Source: a bacterium (GTDB taxonomy: Bacteria; CAIWAD01). Taken from it: DNA of 64,000 nt. Below are positions 38,328 to 47,040 of this stretch, one piece after another. The notes beneath the pieces are model-generated. The model saw only the letters and a list, made by a program, of their open reading frames with translations. It made no database searches and was not told the DNA's origin. The stretch covers positions 1-64,000 of the forward strand of contig JAUIFJ010000018.1 in the NCBI GenBank assembly GCA_030429345.1, written 5' to 3'. The position numbers and the translations under genes were made by a program. Numbering within the stretch: the stretch's first letter is position 1; each line of letters opens with the position of its first letter.

Positions 38328-39110
38328 ATGGACCTCAATCTTAGCGGCCGCCGCGCGCTTGTCTGCGGCAGCACCCAGGGGATCGGCCTGGCCTGCGCCC
38401 GCGAACTGGCGGCCCAGGGAGCCCGGCTCTGCCTGCTGGCCCGCCGCGCGGACGAACTGGCCCGCCTGGCCTCCGAGCTTCCCGGCATGGACCATGAATG
38501 GCTCTGCGCCGATTTCCGTGACACGACAGCCCTGCAGGAGACCCTGGCCCGGTGGATCCGGGAAGGCGGCTCGGCGGATATCCTGGTCAACAACACGGGC
38601 GGCCCGTCTCCCGGACCCCTCGAACAATCCGGCACCGAAGCCTTCGAGGAAGCCTTCCGCATGCATCTGCTGGCTTCGCAGGTGCTGGTGCAGGCCCTGC
38701 TCCCGGGCATGAAGGCCCGTGCCTGGGGCCGGATCGTCAACGTGATCTCGACCAGCGTCAAGCAGCCGCTCAAGGGCCTGGGCGTGAGCAACACGGTCCG
38801 CGCCGCCATGGCCGGCTGGGCCAAGACCCTGAGCAACGAAGTGGCGCTCTTCGGCATTACGGTCAACAATGTGTTGCCCGGGGCGACGCAGACCGCCCGC
38901 CTCGACGGCCTGATCCAGCGAACCGCCGAGCGACTGGACAAAAGTACGGAAGAGGTGAGCCGGGACATGCAGGCCCAGATTCCCGCGGGACGCTTCGCCC
39001 GGCCGGAAGAGACCGCCGCCGCCGTGCTCTTCTTCGCCTCCCCGGCGGCGTCCTACATCACGGGCACCAGCCTGGCCGTCGATGGCGGACGCTGTTCCAG
39101 CCTGAACTAG
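38328..39110 (+). CDS. SDR-family oxidoreductase in the kynurenine operon
   Basis: VCGSTQGIGLACARELAAQGA, NNTGGPSPG, GTSLAVDGGRCSSLN. Confidence 0.85.
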   Translation: MDLNLSGRRALVCGSTQGIGLACARELAAQGARLCLLARRADELARLASELPGMDHEWLCADFRDTTALQETLARWIREGGSADILVNNTGGPSPGPLEQSGTEAFEEAFRMHLLASQVLVQALLPGMKARAWGRIVNVISTSVKQPLKGLGVSNTVRAAMAGWAKTLSNEVALFGITVNNVLPGATQTARLDGLIQRTAERLDKSTEEVSRDMQAQIPAGRFARPEETAAAVLFFASPAASYITGTSLAVDGGRCSSLN

Positions 39111-39135
39111 GCCTGGCGGCAGTCGGAGGTTCTTT

Positions 39136-40590
39136 GTGAGACAATGGGGCAACACCATCGCCGGGGAAAACCGGCCCGCTGCCGGCGGCGAATGGATCGA
39201 GCTGGAGAATCCGGCAACGGGCGAGATCCACGGCCGCGTGCCGGACAGCGGCAGCGAGGACCTGCAGGCCGCGGTCGGGGCGGCGCAAAAGGCCTTCCCC
39301 TCCTGGTCCCGCCTGGACCCTGAGCATCGCGCCGAACACCTGGAGGCTCTGGCTGCCGCTGTCGAGGAACACCTGGAGGAGCTGGCGCTCCTGGAATCCG
39401 TGGACAACGGCAAACCCCTGGGCCTGGCCCGCAGCGTGGACATTCCCCGCGCCGCCCGCAACCTGCGCTTCTTCGCCTCCGCCATTCGGCAGTTCGCCAG
39501 CGAAAGCCATCGCGGGGCCTGGGGGCAGCTCAATGTCACACTGCGCAAGCCTGTCGGCATTGCCGGCTGCATCTCCCCCTGGAACCTGCCGCTCTACCTC
39601 TTTTCCTGGAAGATCGCCCCGGCGCTGGCCGCCGGCAACTGCGTGATCGGCAAACCCAGCGAAGTGACCCCGGCCACTGCCGCCCGCCTGGGGGAACTGG
39701 CCATCGACTGCGGCTTTCCCGCCGGCGTGCTCAACATCCTGCACGGGCGTGGCGACCGAATCGGCGCCGAGCTCTGCGCCCACCCGGAAATTCCCCTGAT
39801 CTCCTTCACCGGCGGCACGCTCACCGGAGCGGCCATCGCCCGGGCCACGGCCGGCCAGTTCAAGAAGCTGAGCCTGGAACTGGGCGGCAAGAATCCGACT
39901 CTCGTCTTCGCAGACGCGGACCCGCAGGCCGCCCTCGATGGCGCCCTGCGCGCCGGCTTCAGCAACCAGGGACAGATCTGCCTCTGCGGCTCGCGGCTGC
40001 TGGTCGAGCAGTCGATCTACGAGGACTTCCGGGCATCGCTCATCGAGCGTATACATAAGCTGAAAGTGGGCGATCCGCTGGACGAGCAGACAGACCAGGG
40101 CGCGCTTGTTTCCGCCGCGCACAAGGAGAAAGTCCTGTCCTACATTCGCCTGGCCCGCGAGGAGGGCGGACGCCTGCTCTGCGGAGGCGAGGAACTTTCC
40201 CTGCCCGGAAAACTGGCGCGGGGCCACTTCATCCGCCCCGCCCTGATCGAGGGCCTGGGGCCGGACAGCCGCTGCAACCGCGAGGAGATCTTCGGCCCGG
40301 TGCTGACCCTGCAGTCCTTCCGGGACACGGACGAGGCCCTGCGCCTGGCCAACGCCTCGCGCTACGGCCTGGCGGCCAGCGTCTGGACGCGCGATCTGCA
40401 GCGGGCGCATCGGCTCGCCGAAGAGCTGCAGGCGGGCATCGTCTGGATCAACTGCTGGATGCAGCGGGACCTGCGCACGCCCTTCGGCGGCATGAAGGAC
40501 AGCGGGCTGGGCCGCGAGGGCGGACTCGAGGCGCTACGCTTCTTCACGGAGCCGAAGAATGTCTGCCTGCAGCTCGAGAATGGCATGTGA
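39136..40590 (+). CDS. 2-aminomuconic 6-semialdehyde dehydrogenase (aldehyde dehydrogenase family)
   Basis: ISPWNLPLYLFSWKIAPALAAGN, LELGGKNPTLVFADAD, SNQGQICLCGSRLLVEQ; operon context. Confidence 0.82.
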   Translation: MRQWGNTIAGENRPAAGGEWIELENPATGEIHGRVPDSGSEDLQAAVGAAQKAFPSWSRLDPEHRAEHLEALAAAVEEHLEELALLESVDNGKPLGLARSVDIPRAARNLRFFASAIRQFASESHRGAWGQLNVTLRKPVGIAGCISPWNLPLYLFSWKIAPALAAGNCVIGKPSEVTPATAARLGELAIDCGFPAGVLNILHGRGDRIGAELCAHPEIPLISFTGGTLTGAAIARATAGQFKKLSLELGGKNPTLVFADADPQAALDGALRAGFSNQGQICLCGSRLLVEQSIYEDFRASLIERIHKLKVGDPLDEQTDQGALVSAAHKEKVLSYIRLAREEGGRLLCGGEELSLPGKLARGHFIRPALIEGLGPDSRCNREEIFGPVLTLQSFRDTDEALRLANASRYGLAASVWTRDLQRAHRLAEELQAGIVWINCWMQRDLRTPFGGMKDSGLGREGGLEALRFFTEPKNVCLQLENGM

Positions 40591-40635
40591 CCGGAAGGGG
40601 TCGACAGCGACTCCATCCATTTCACGGAGTGTGTG

Positions 40636-41064
40636 ATGAGTGACAAAGGCATTACGACCGACACGGCGCCGCCGCCCGTGGGGCTCTACCCCCATTCGCG
40701 CAAGGTGGGCAAGCTGCTCTTCCTTTCCGGCGTCGGTCCCCGTTCCCCGCAGGGCAAGGAGATTCCCGGCGTGACCGTGAACGAGGCTGGCGAGGTGGTC
40801 GCCAAGGACATCGAGGCCCAGTGCCGCAGCGTCTTCGACAACGTGCGCCGCATTCTGCAGGCCTCCGGCTCCGACTGGCGGAACCTGGTCGACGTGACGG
40901 TCTTCCTGACCGACATGCAAAACGACTTCCAGACCTATAACCGCGTATACGCCGAGTACTTCGCCGATGTCCGGCCCTGTCGCACGACGGTCGAGATCCT
41001 CAGCCTGCCGACGCCGATCGCCATCGAGTTGAAGTGCATCGCCACCATCGACGAGGAATCCTGA
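40636..41064 (+). CDS. RidA family, probable 2-aminomuconate deaminase
   Basis: PPPVGLYPHSRKVGKLLFLSGVGPRSP...SGSDWRNLVDVTVFLTDMQ; operon context. Confidence 0.75.
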   Translation: MSDKGITTDTAPPPVGLYPHSRKVGKLLFLSGVGPRSPQGKEIPGVTVNEAGEVVAKDIEAQCRSVFDNVRRILQASGSDWRNLVDVTVFLTDMQNDFQTYNRVYAEYFADVRPCRTTVEILSLPTPIAIELKCIATIDEES

Positions 41065-41074
41065 AGGAGGAGCC

Positions 41075-41608
41075 ATGCTGCCGCCGATCAATTTCCAGCA
41101 GTGGATCGAGGAGCACCGCGACAAGCTGAAGCCACCGGTCGGAAACCAGGTCGTCTACAAGGACACCGAGTTCATCATCATGGTCGTCGGAGGCCCCAAC
41201 CGGCGCAAGGACTTCCACATCAACGAGGGCGAGGAGTTCTTCTATCAGCTTGAGGGACAGATGACCCTGCGCATCATGGAAAACGGCGCGCCCCGCGACA
41301 TTCCCATATCCGCAGGCGAGATCTTCCTGCTGCCGCCGCTGGTGCCGCACAGCCCCCAGCGGGAGGCGGGCAGCGTCGGCCTGGTCGTCGAAAGGAAACG
41401 CCGACCAGAGGAGATGGACGCCTTCGCCTGGTACTGCGAGAGCTGCCACAAAGAGATCTACCGGGACACCCTGCCCTTGACGGACATTGTCACACAGCTT
41501 CCGGTGGTCTTCGGGAAGTACTGGTCCAGCGAGGAGCATCGGCGCTGCAAGGACTGCAACACGGTGATGCAGAAGCCGGCGGCGGCCCCGCAGGACCCGG
41601 TCTCGTGA
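41075..41608 (+). CDS. 3-hydroxyanthranilate 3,4-dioxygenase
   Basis: MLPPINFQQWIEEHRDKLKPPVGNQVVYKDTEFIIMVVGGPNRRKDFHINEGEEFFYQLEG; C-terminal CESC/CKDC cysteine pairs. Confidence 0.9.
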   Translation: MLPPINFQQWIEEHRDKLKPPVGNQVVYKDTEFIIMVVGGPNRRKDFHINEGEEFFYQLEGQMTLRIMENGAPRDIPISAGEIFLLPPLVPHSPQREAGSVGLVVERKRRPEEMDAFAWYCESCHKEIYRDTLPLTDIVTQLPVVFGKYWSSEEHRRCKDCNTVMQKPAAAPQDPVS

Positions 41609-42630
41609 CACAGCAGCGCGCCGTAGACATCCATACGCACATCCTGCCGAAGGACTGGCCCGACCTGCGCCAGCGCTACGGCTATGGCGGCTTCATCCGC
41701 CTGGAGCACCATTGCCCGGGCTGCGCGCGGATGTACAAGGACGACACCTTCTTCCGAGAGATCGAGGCCAACTGCTGGGATCCGGGCGTCCGCATGCAGG
41801 AGTGCGACGGGTTCGGCATCGACCTGCAGGTGCTGAGCACGGTGCCGGTAATGTTCAGCTACTGGGCGAAACCGGCGGACGCCCTCGACCTGTCGCGCCT
41901 GCTCAACGACCACATTGCCGGCATCGTCGCCAATTTCCCGACGCGCTTCGCCGGCCTGGGCACCGTGCCGCTGCAGGACCCGGAGCTGGCCTGCCGGGAA
42001 CTGCAGCGCTGCGTGCGGGAGCTGGGCCTGGACGGCATCCAGATCGGCACCCATGTGGAAGGACGGAATCTCAACGATCCGGCCCTCTTCCCCGTTTTCG
42101 AGGAAGCCGCGCGCCTGGGAGCCGCCGTCTTCGTCCACCCCTGGGACATGATGGGCCGCGAGACCATGCCCGACTACTGGCTGCCCTGGCTGGTCGGCAT
42201 GCCCGCCGAGTCCAGCCGCGCGCTGTGTTCGCTGATCTTCGGCGGCGTGCTCGAGCGCCTGCCCACACTGAGAGTGGCAGTGGCGCACGGCGGCGGCGCC
42301 TTTCCCGGCACCCTGCCGCGTATTCGCCACGGCTTCGCCGTGCGGCCCGACCTGTGTGCCGTCGACAATCCCGTCGACCCCGCCGAGTACCTGGGACGCT
42401 TCTGGCTCGACACGCTGACCCACGACCCGGGCCTCCTGCTGGCGCTGATCGACCTGGTCGGCGCCGAACGCCTGGCCCTGGGCAGCGACTATCCCTTTCC
42501 GCTGGGCGAGCTGGAGCCGGGGAACATGATCCGCGGCATGGAACAGCTGGACATGAAGACGCGCGGGCAGCTTCTGTGCGACAGCGCCCTTACCTGGCTT
42601 GGCCGCGGCCGGAAGGACTTCGGCTGGTGA
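41605..42630 (+). CDS. 2-amino-3-carboxymuconate-6-semialdehyde decarboxylase (ACMSD)
   Basis: VDIHTHILPKDWPDL; GIQIGTHVEGRNLNDPALFPVFEEA; LGSDYPFPLGE. Confidence 0.88.
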   Translation: MTQQRAVDIHTHILPKDWPDLRQRYGYGGFIRLEHHCPGCARMYKDDTFFREIEANCWDPGVRMQECDGFGIDLQVLSTVPVMFSYWAKPADALDLSRLLNDHIAGIVANFPTRFAGLGTVPLQDPELACRELQRCVRELGLDGIQIGTHVEGRNLNDPALFPVFEEAARLGAAVFVHPWDMMGRETMPDYWLPWLVGMPAESSRALCSLIFGGVLERLPTLRVAVAHGGGAFPGTLPRIRHGFAVRPDLCAVDNPVDPAEYLGRFWLDTLTHDPGLLLALIDLVGAERLALGSDYPFPLGELEPGNMIRGMEQLDMKTRGQLLCDSALTWLGRGRKDFGW

Positions 42631-43457
42631 TCCTGCACCTGGAGCACGGCGGCCAGCTGCGCCGGGTGGACACGAGGGCCTTCTTCGAACTGGGCCTCCC
42701 GCTGGATTTCGCCGGTCCCCAGGCCCGGGCCTTCGGCGGCCCGCTTGCCAGCGCGCAGACCTTCGAGCAGGGCGGCTTTCGCGGGGACACGAGCCGCGGC
42801 GGACCCTGCAATGTGAGACAGCTGCAGCTCTCGCCCCACCTCAATGGAACACATACCGAAAGCGCGGCGCACCTGAGCAGCAAAGGTCCCGCCCTGGACG
42901 CCTGCTCCTGGCCCAGCCTGCTGCCGGCCACCCTGCTGCAGGTGGAACCGGTGGCCGCAGCCGAGTCGTCCGACACCCTTGGACCGGCCAGTCTTCCCGG
43001 CGACCGTGTCATCGACAGCCGGATGCTGGAAGCGGCGCTGGAACACGCGGACCCGGCCTGGCGCCAGGCCCTGCTGTTGCGGGTCATGCCATTGGAACAC
43101 GAGGCCTTTCGGGACTGGCAGGACCCCTGTGACACTCCCTATTTCAGTCCCGCGGCCCTGCGGTTGTTGCGCGAAGAGGGCGTGGAGCACCTGCTCTGCG
43201 AGCTGCCCTCCGTCGACCGCCTGGACGACGGCGGCCTGCTGCAGGCGCACCGCGCCTGGTGGAACCTGTCGGATACGAACAATCCGGATGTGCCCGGGGA
43301 GGGCCGACGTCGGAGTATCACGGAACTGGCCCTGCTGCCCCCGGAACTGAAGCAGGGCCCGGGGCTGCTCGAACTGCTGCCGCCCCGTTTCCGCAGCGAC
43401 GCCGCGCCCAGCGCTCCGCGCTTCTACCCCCTGCTTGATGAGGAGCCCGCAACATGA
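42627..43457 (+). CDS. Kynurenine formamidase-like (cyclase family)
   Basis: VILHLEHGGQLRRVDTRAFFELGLPL...GGPCNVRQLQLSPHLNGTHTESAAHL; GTG start with 4-bp overlap. Confidence 0.75.
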   Translation: MILHLEHGGQLRRVDTRAFFELGLPLDFAGPQARAFGGPLASAQTFEQGGFRGDTSRGGPCNVRQLQLSPHLNGTHTESAAHLSSKGPALDACSWPSLLPATLLQVEPVAAAESSDTLGPASLPGDRVIDSRMLEAALEHADPAWRQALLLRVMPLEHEAFRDWQDPCDTPYFSPAALRLLREEGVEHLLCELPSVDRLDDGGLLQAHRAWWNLSDTNNPDVPGEGRRRSITELALLPPELKQGPGLLELLPPRFRSDAAPSAPRFYPLLDEEPAT

Positions 43458-44728
43458 TCGAAGCCACGACGCTCCTGCAGAAGGCGCGCGAGCTGGACCT
43501 GCAGGAAGACCCCGCCTGCCGTCGCGCGGACTTCCATTTCCCGGAAACTGCTCCCGTATACCTTTGCGGCAACAGCCTGGGGCTGCAGCCCAGGCGGGTC
43601 GGCTCCGCGGTCGGGGACGTGCTCGCCGACTGGCGGCGCTTTGCCGTCGAAGGCCATTTCGAGGCGGCCCGTCCCTGGATGAGCTACCACGAGGCCCTGG
43701 CGCCCTCATTGGCGGGCCTGCTCGGGGCCCGGGAAGACGAAGTCGTCTGCATGAACAGCCTCAGCGTCAACCTGCACCTGCTGATGGCCTCCTTCTATCG
43801 GCCGACGCCGGAACGACCGGCCCTGCTGATCGAGGACGGCGCCTTTCCCTCCGACCGCTACGCCGCCGCCTCCCAGGTGAGCTTCCACGGCTTCGATCCG
43901 CAGAAGGACCTGCTGCGCCTCAAGCCCCGTCCCGGCGAGGACTGCCTGCGCGCAGAAGACATTCTGCGGCGCATCGACGCGGAAGGAGCACGCATCGCGC
44001 TGATCCTGCTGGGAGGAGTGAACTACTACACCGGCCAGAGCATGCCCATGCGCGAAATCACCGAAGCCGGTCACCGGGCCGGGTGCCAGGTGGCCTTCGA
44101 CCTGGCGCACGCGGCGGGGAACATCGAACTGGCCCTGCACGACTGGGGAGTCGACTGGGCCGCCTGCTGCGGCTACAAGTACCTGAACTCGGGCCCCGGA
44201 GGCCTCTCCGCCGTATACGTACACGAACGACACGCTCTCCGGGAGGACCTGCCACGCTTCGCCGGCTGGTGGGGCCATGACAAGGACAGCCGGTTCCGCA
44301 TGCCGGAAGACTTCCGCCCGATTCCCGGCGCCGAGGGCTGGCAGCTGAGCAATCCGCCCATTCTCCCGATGGCCGCCCTGCGCGCCAGCCTGGAACTCTT
44401 CGACGAGGTCGGCATGCCGGCCCTGCGCGAGCGCAGCCGGCGCCTGACCGGCTTCCTGGAAGAGAGCCTGTCTCTGGTTGACGGCGGATTCCGCCAGCTG
44501 ACGCCGCGTGATGCATCACAGCGTGGAGCCCAGCTTTCGCTGCATTTTCCGCAGGGCGCTATCGGCGTGATGCAGGGCCTGCGCCAAAGGGGCGTGATCT
44601 GCGACCTGCGCCGACCGGATGTGATCCGTGTCGCTCCGGCCCCTCTCTACAACAACCATGAAGACTGCGCGTCCTTTGTCCTCGCGTTGGATGAAAGCCT
44701 GCGGGAAAGCCGGGAGAGCTCCTCATGA
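43454..44728 (+). CDS. kynU: Kynureninase
   Basis: VYLCGNSLGLQPRRV, FDLAHAAGNIELALHDWGVDWAACCGYKYLNSGPGG. Confidence 0.93.
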   Translation: MIEATTLLQKARELDLQEDPACRRADFHFPETAPVYLCGNSLGLQPRRVGSAVGDVLADWRRFAVEGHFEAARPWMSYHEALAPSLAGLLGAREDEVVCMNSLSVNLHLLMASFYRPTPERPALLIEDGAFPSDRYAAASQVSFHGFDPQKDLLRLKPRPGEDCLRAEDILRRIDAEGARIALILLGGVNYYTGQSMPMREITEAGHRAGCQVAFDLAHAAGNIELALHDWGVDWAACCGYKYLNSGPGGLSAVYVHERHALREDLPRFAGWWGHDKDSRFRMPEDFRPIPGAEGWQLSNPPILPMAALRASLELFDEVGMPALRERSRRLTGFLEESLSLVDGGFRQLTPRDASQRGAQLSLHFPQGAIGVMQGLRQRGVICDLRRPDVIRVAPAPLYNNHEDCASFVLALDESLRESRESSS

Positions 44729-46089
44729 CAAGGATCGACCTGGTGGGAAGCGGCCTCTGCGGACCGCTGGCCGCCTCTGTGCTCGCCGCCCGGGGCTTCG
44801 AGGTCCATGCCTGGGACCGTCGCCCCGACCCCCGCGTCCACGCACTGGCCGCCGGCCGCTCGATCAACCTGGCGCTCAGCGTCCGCGGCCTGGCGGCGCT
44901 GGACCTGCTCGGCCTGCGCGAAGAGGCCCTGCGGATCAGCCTGCCGATGAAAGGGCGCCTGCTGCATGACCGCGAAGGGCAGACCACCTTCGTGCCCTAC
45001 GGCAGCCGGCCGCAGGACGCCATCCGCAGCATCAGCCGCGGAGGGTTGAACCAGCTGCTTTTGTCTCACGCCGAGGGGCGCGGGGCCTCCCTGCATTTTT
45101 CGCGGCGCCTGAAACTGGCGGATCCGGCGAAAGGCAGGCTGGTCTTCCAACGGGAAGAAAACGGACAGAAGGAAGAGCTCAACAGCCCGCACATCCTGGG
45201 CTGCGACGGCAGCGCCAGCGTTCTGCGCGCGGCGCTGGAAGAGCAGGCCGGCTCCTTCCGCGGCGGCACGGAGTGGCTGGAACACGGCTACAAGGAACTG
45301 GAAATGCCGCCCGCCGCCGACGGCGGCTTCCGCATGCGCGAAGACTGCCTGCACATCTGGCCGCGCGGCGAGCACATGCTGATCGCCCTGCCCAACCTGG
45401 ACCGCAGCTTCACCTGCACTCTGTTCATGCCGCACGAGGGCTGGCCGGGCTTCAACGGCCTGGAAGACCCGGGGGTGCTCGAGACCTTCTTCCGCGAAGA
45501 GTTTCCCGACGCCTTCGCGCAGATTCCGGACCTCTGCGAGCAATATGCCCGCAATCCCGTGGGAAAACTGGGCACGGTCCGCTGCGCGCCCTGGCACCTG
45601 AGGGACCGCTTGCTCCTGATCGGCGACGCGGCCCACGCGGTGGTTCCCTTTTTCGGCCAGGGCATGAACTGCGCCTTCGAGGACGTCAGCGAACTGGACC
45701 GCCAGCTGGAAGCCTTCCCCGACAACCTGGGACAAGCCTTTGCCCGCACCTTCGAGCACCGCAAGGAGAACGCGGACGCTATTGCCCGCATGGCCCTGGA
45801 GAACTACGTCGAAATGCGCGACACCGTCGCCGATCCGCTCTTCCAGCTGATGAAGCAGGTCGAACATCGCCTGGAGGCCGAATTGCCGGATCGCTTTCTC
45901 AGCCGCTATTCCATGGTCAGCTTCAGCCGGATTCCCTACCGCCTGGCCTGGGAACGCGGCGAGATCCAGGCGGCCCTGCTGCGGCGCTTTTGCAGGGGCA
46001 AGGCCTCGCTGGAAGAGGTCGACCTGGCCGCAGTCAAGGAGGCCGTGAACCAGGAACTGCAACCCCTGGCCACCCTGCCGGACCACTAG
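44725..46089 (+). CDS. kmo: Kynurenine 3-monooxygenase
   Basis: IDLVGSGLCGPLAASVLAARGFEVHAWDRRPDPR, GRSINLALSVRGLAAL, LIGDAAHAVVPFFGQGMNCAFED. Confidence 0.93.
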   Translation: MTRIDLVGSGLCGPLAASVLAARGFEVHAWDRRPDPRVHALAAGRSINLALSVRGLAALDLLGLREEALRISLPMKGRLLHDREGQTTFVPYGSRPQDAIRSISRGGLNQLLLSHAEGRGASLHFSRRLKLADPAKGRLVFQREENGQKEELNSPHILGCDGSASVLRAALEEQAGSFRGGTEWLEHGYKELEMPPAADGGFRMREDCLHIWPRGEHMLIALPNLDRSFTCTLFMPHEGWPGFNGLEDPGVLETFFREEFPDAFAQIPDLCEQYARNPVGKLGTVRCAPWHLRDRLLLIGDAAHAVVPFFGQGMNCAFEDVSELDRQLEAFPDNLGQAFARTFEHRKENADAIARMALENYVEMRDTVADPLFQLMKQVEHRLEAELPDRFLSRYSMVSFSRIPYRLAWERGEIQAALLRRFCRGKASLEEVDLAAVKEAVNQELQPLATLPDH

Positions 46090-46100
46090 CCCTTTTCAAT

Positions 46101-46268
46101 CGCTATCGCTATCGCTATCGCAATCGCTATCGACGGTTGGCACAGCCATACCCTGTCCCCCGCGAAGCGGCCAGGAGCAGTTCCTGGCTTTCCGGGCGCT
46201 TCGCGCGAAGGACTCTCTCTTGGTGCATGGATCGATAGCGATCCCGATAGCGATAGCGATAGCGATGG
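46101..46268. repeat. Nested inverted repeat: outer (CGCTAT)n/(ATAGCG)n hexamer arms around an inner hairpin
   Basis: cgctatcgctatcgctatcgcaatcgctatcga (46101-46133) versus cgatagcgatcccgatagcgatagcgatagcgat (46233-46266); inner CGCGAAGCG-GCCAGGA...TCCTGGC...CGCTTCGCG 46161-46206. Confidence 0.8.
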
Positions 46269-46389
46269 GATGAAGGAGAGGGAACTGAGGGGCGAGGCGA
46301 AAAAATCTGGCTGAAAAGGGTTGGATGGACTATGTTAGGGGCGGATGTGGATCGCCCGGCCCCTTGCGGAGCCGGGCGATGGTGCAGGA

Positions 46390-46674
46390 TCACTCGTCCG
46401 GATCGAATACCGGGTGCTCCGGGACGATCACGGGAAGTTGCGGTCCGTCGCGGACCGGAACTTTCTTCGACGGACGGATCGGATGGACCGCTGCGATGGG
46501 AAGTGCGCTGTCAATGCCGGGATCCTGCGATTCGATGAAACTGTGTGGCACATTCAGTGGCCGCTGGATGTGCCCCAGTTTCACGACTCCCTGCCCCGCG
46601 GATGCCAGAAGCGGCGAGGCGGCGAGCAGAACCGCAAGACCGGCGATGAGGGAAACAGACCTGTGCCGGTTCAT
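46390..46674 (-). CDS. Small secreted hypothetical protein
   Basis: MNRHRSVSLIAGLAVLLAASPLLASAG signal peptide. Confidence 0.5.
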   Translation of the reverse strand: MNRHRSVSLIAGLAVLLAASPLLASAGQGVVKLGHIQRPLNVPHSFIESQDPGIDSALPIAAVHPIRPSKKVPVRDGPQLPVIVPEHPVFDPDE

Positions 46675-47040
46675 GTGGGGTCTCCTTTTCAAAGATGAAT
46701 GGGTGTCTGCCCTTCCGGGCTTCCCGCTTGCACCCATCTGACCGATTTCGAGCGGGCTCGGTTTCATTCGCGGCGTCTTTTTGCCGATCTACCTGGAAAT
46801 GGAACCCGAAAGCCTGAACGTGACGAACAGCGGAGGCTCCTCCCTTCTTCCGCGCCTGAACCGGTTCCACGACTCAGCAGCGTTCCCTGTGGCCTTTTGC
46901 ATATGTCCGCCCGCGCCTTGAAAGGCAGCAACGGGCAGGCATTGGCATTCGGCCGATGAATCCTAGATTGAACTGTTCTACAACTACCCCTTTGGAGCTG
47001 CGCGGCTCAAAGGGAAACCGACCCAATTGGAGGCTCACAC

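Noticed and set aside
46101-46268. CRISPR-like or simple microsatellite only
   Set aside because: Hexamers are contiguous with no unique spacers, and the two arrays are inverted around a structured core, so a palindrome is the better description
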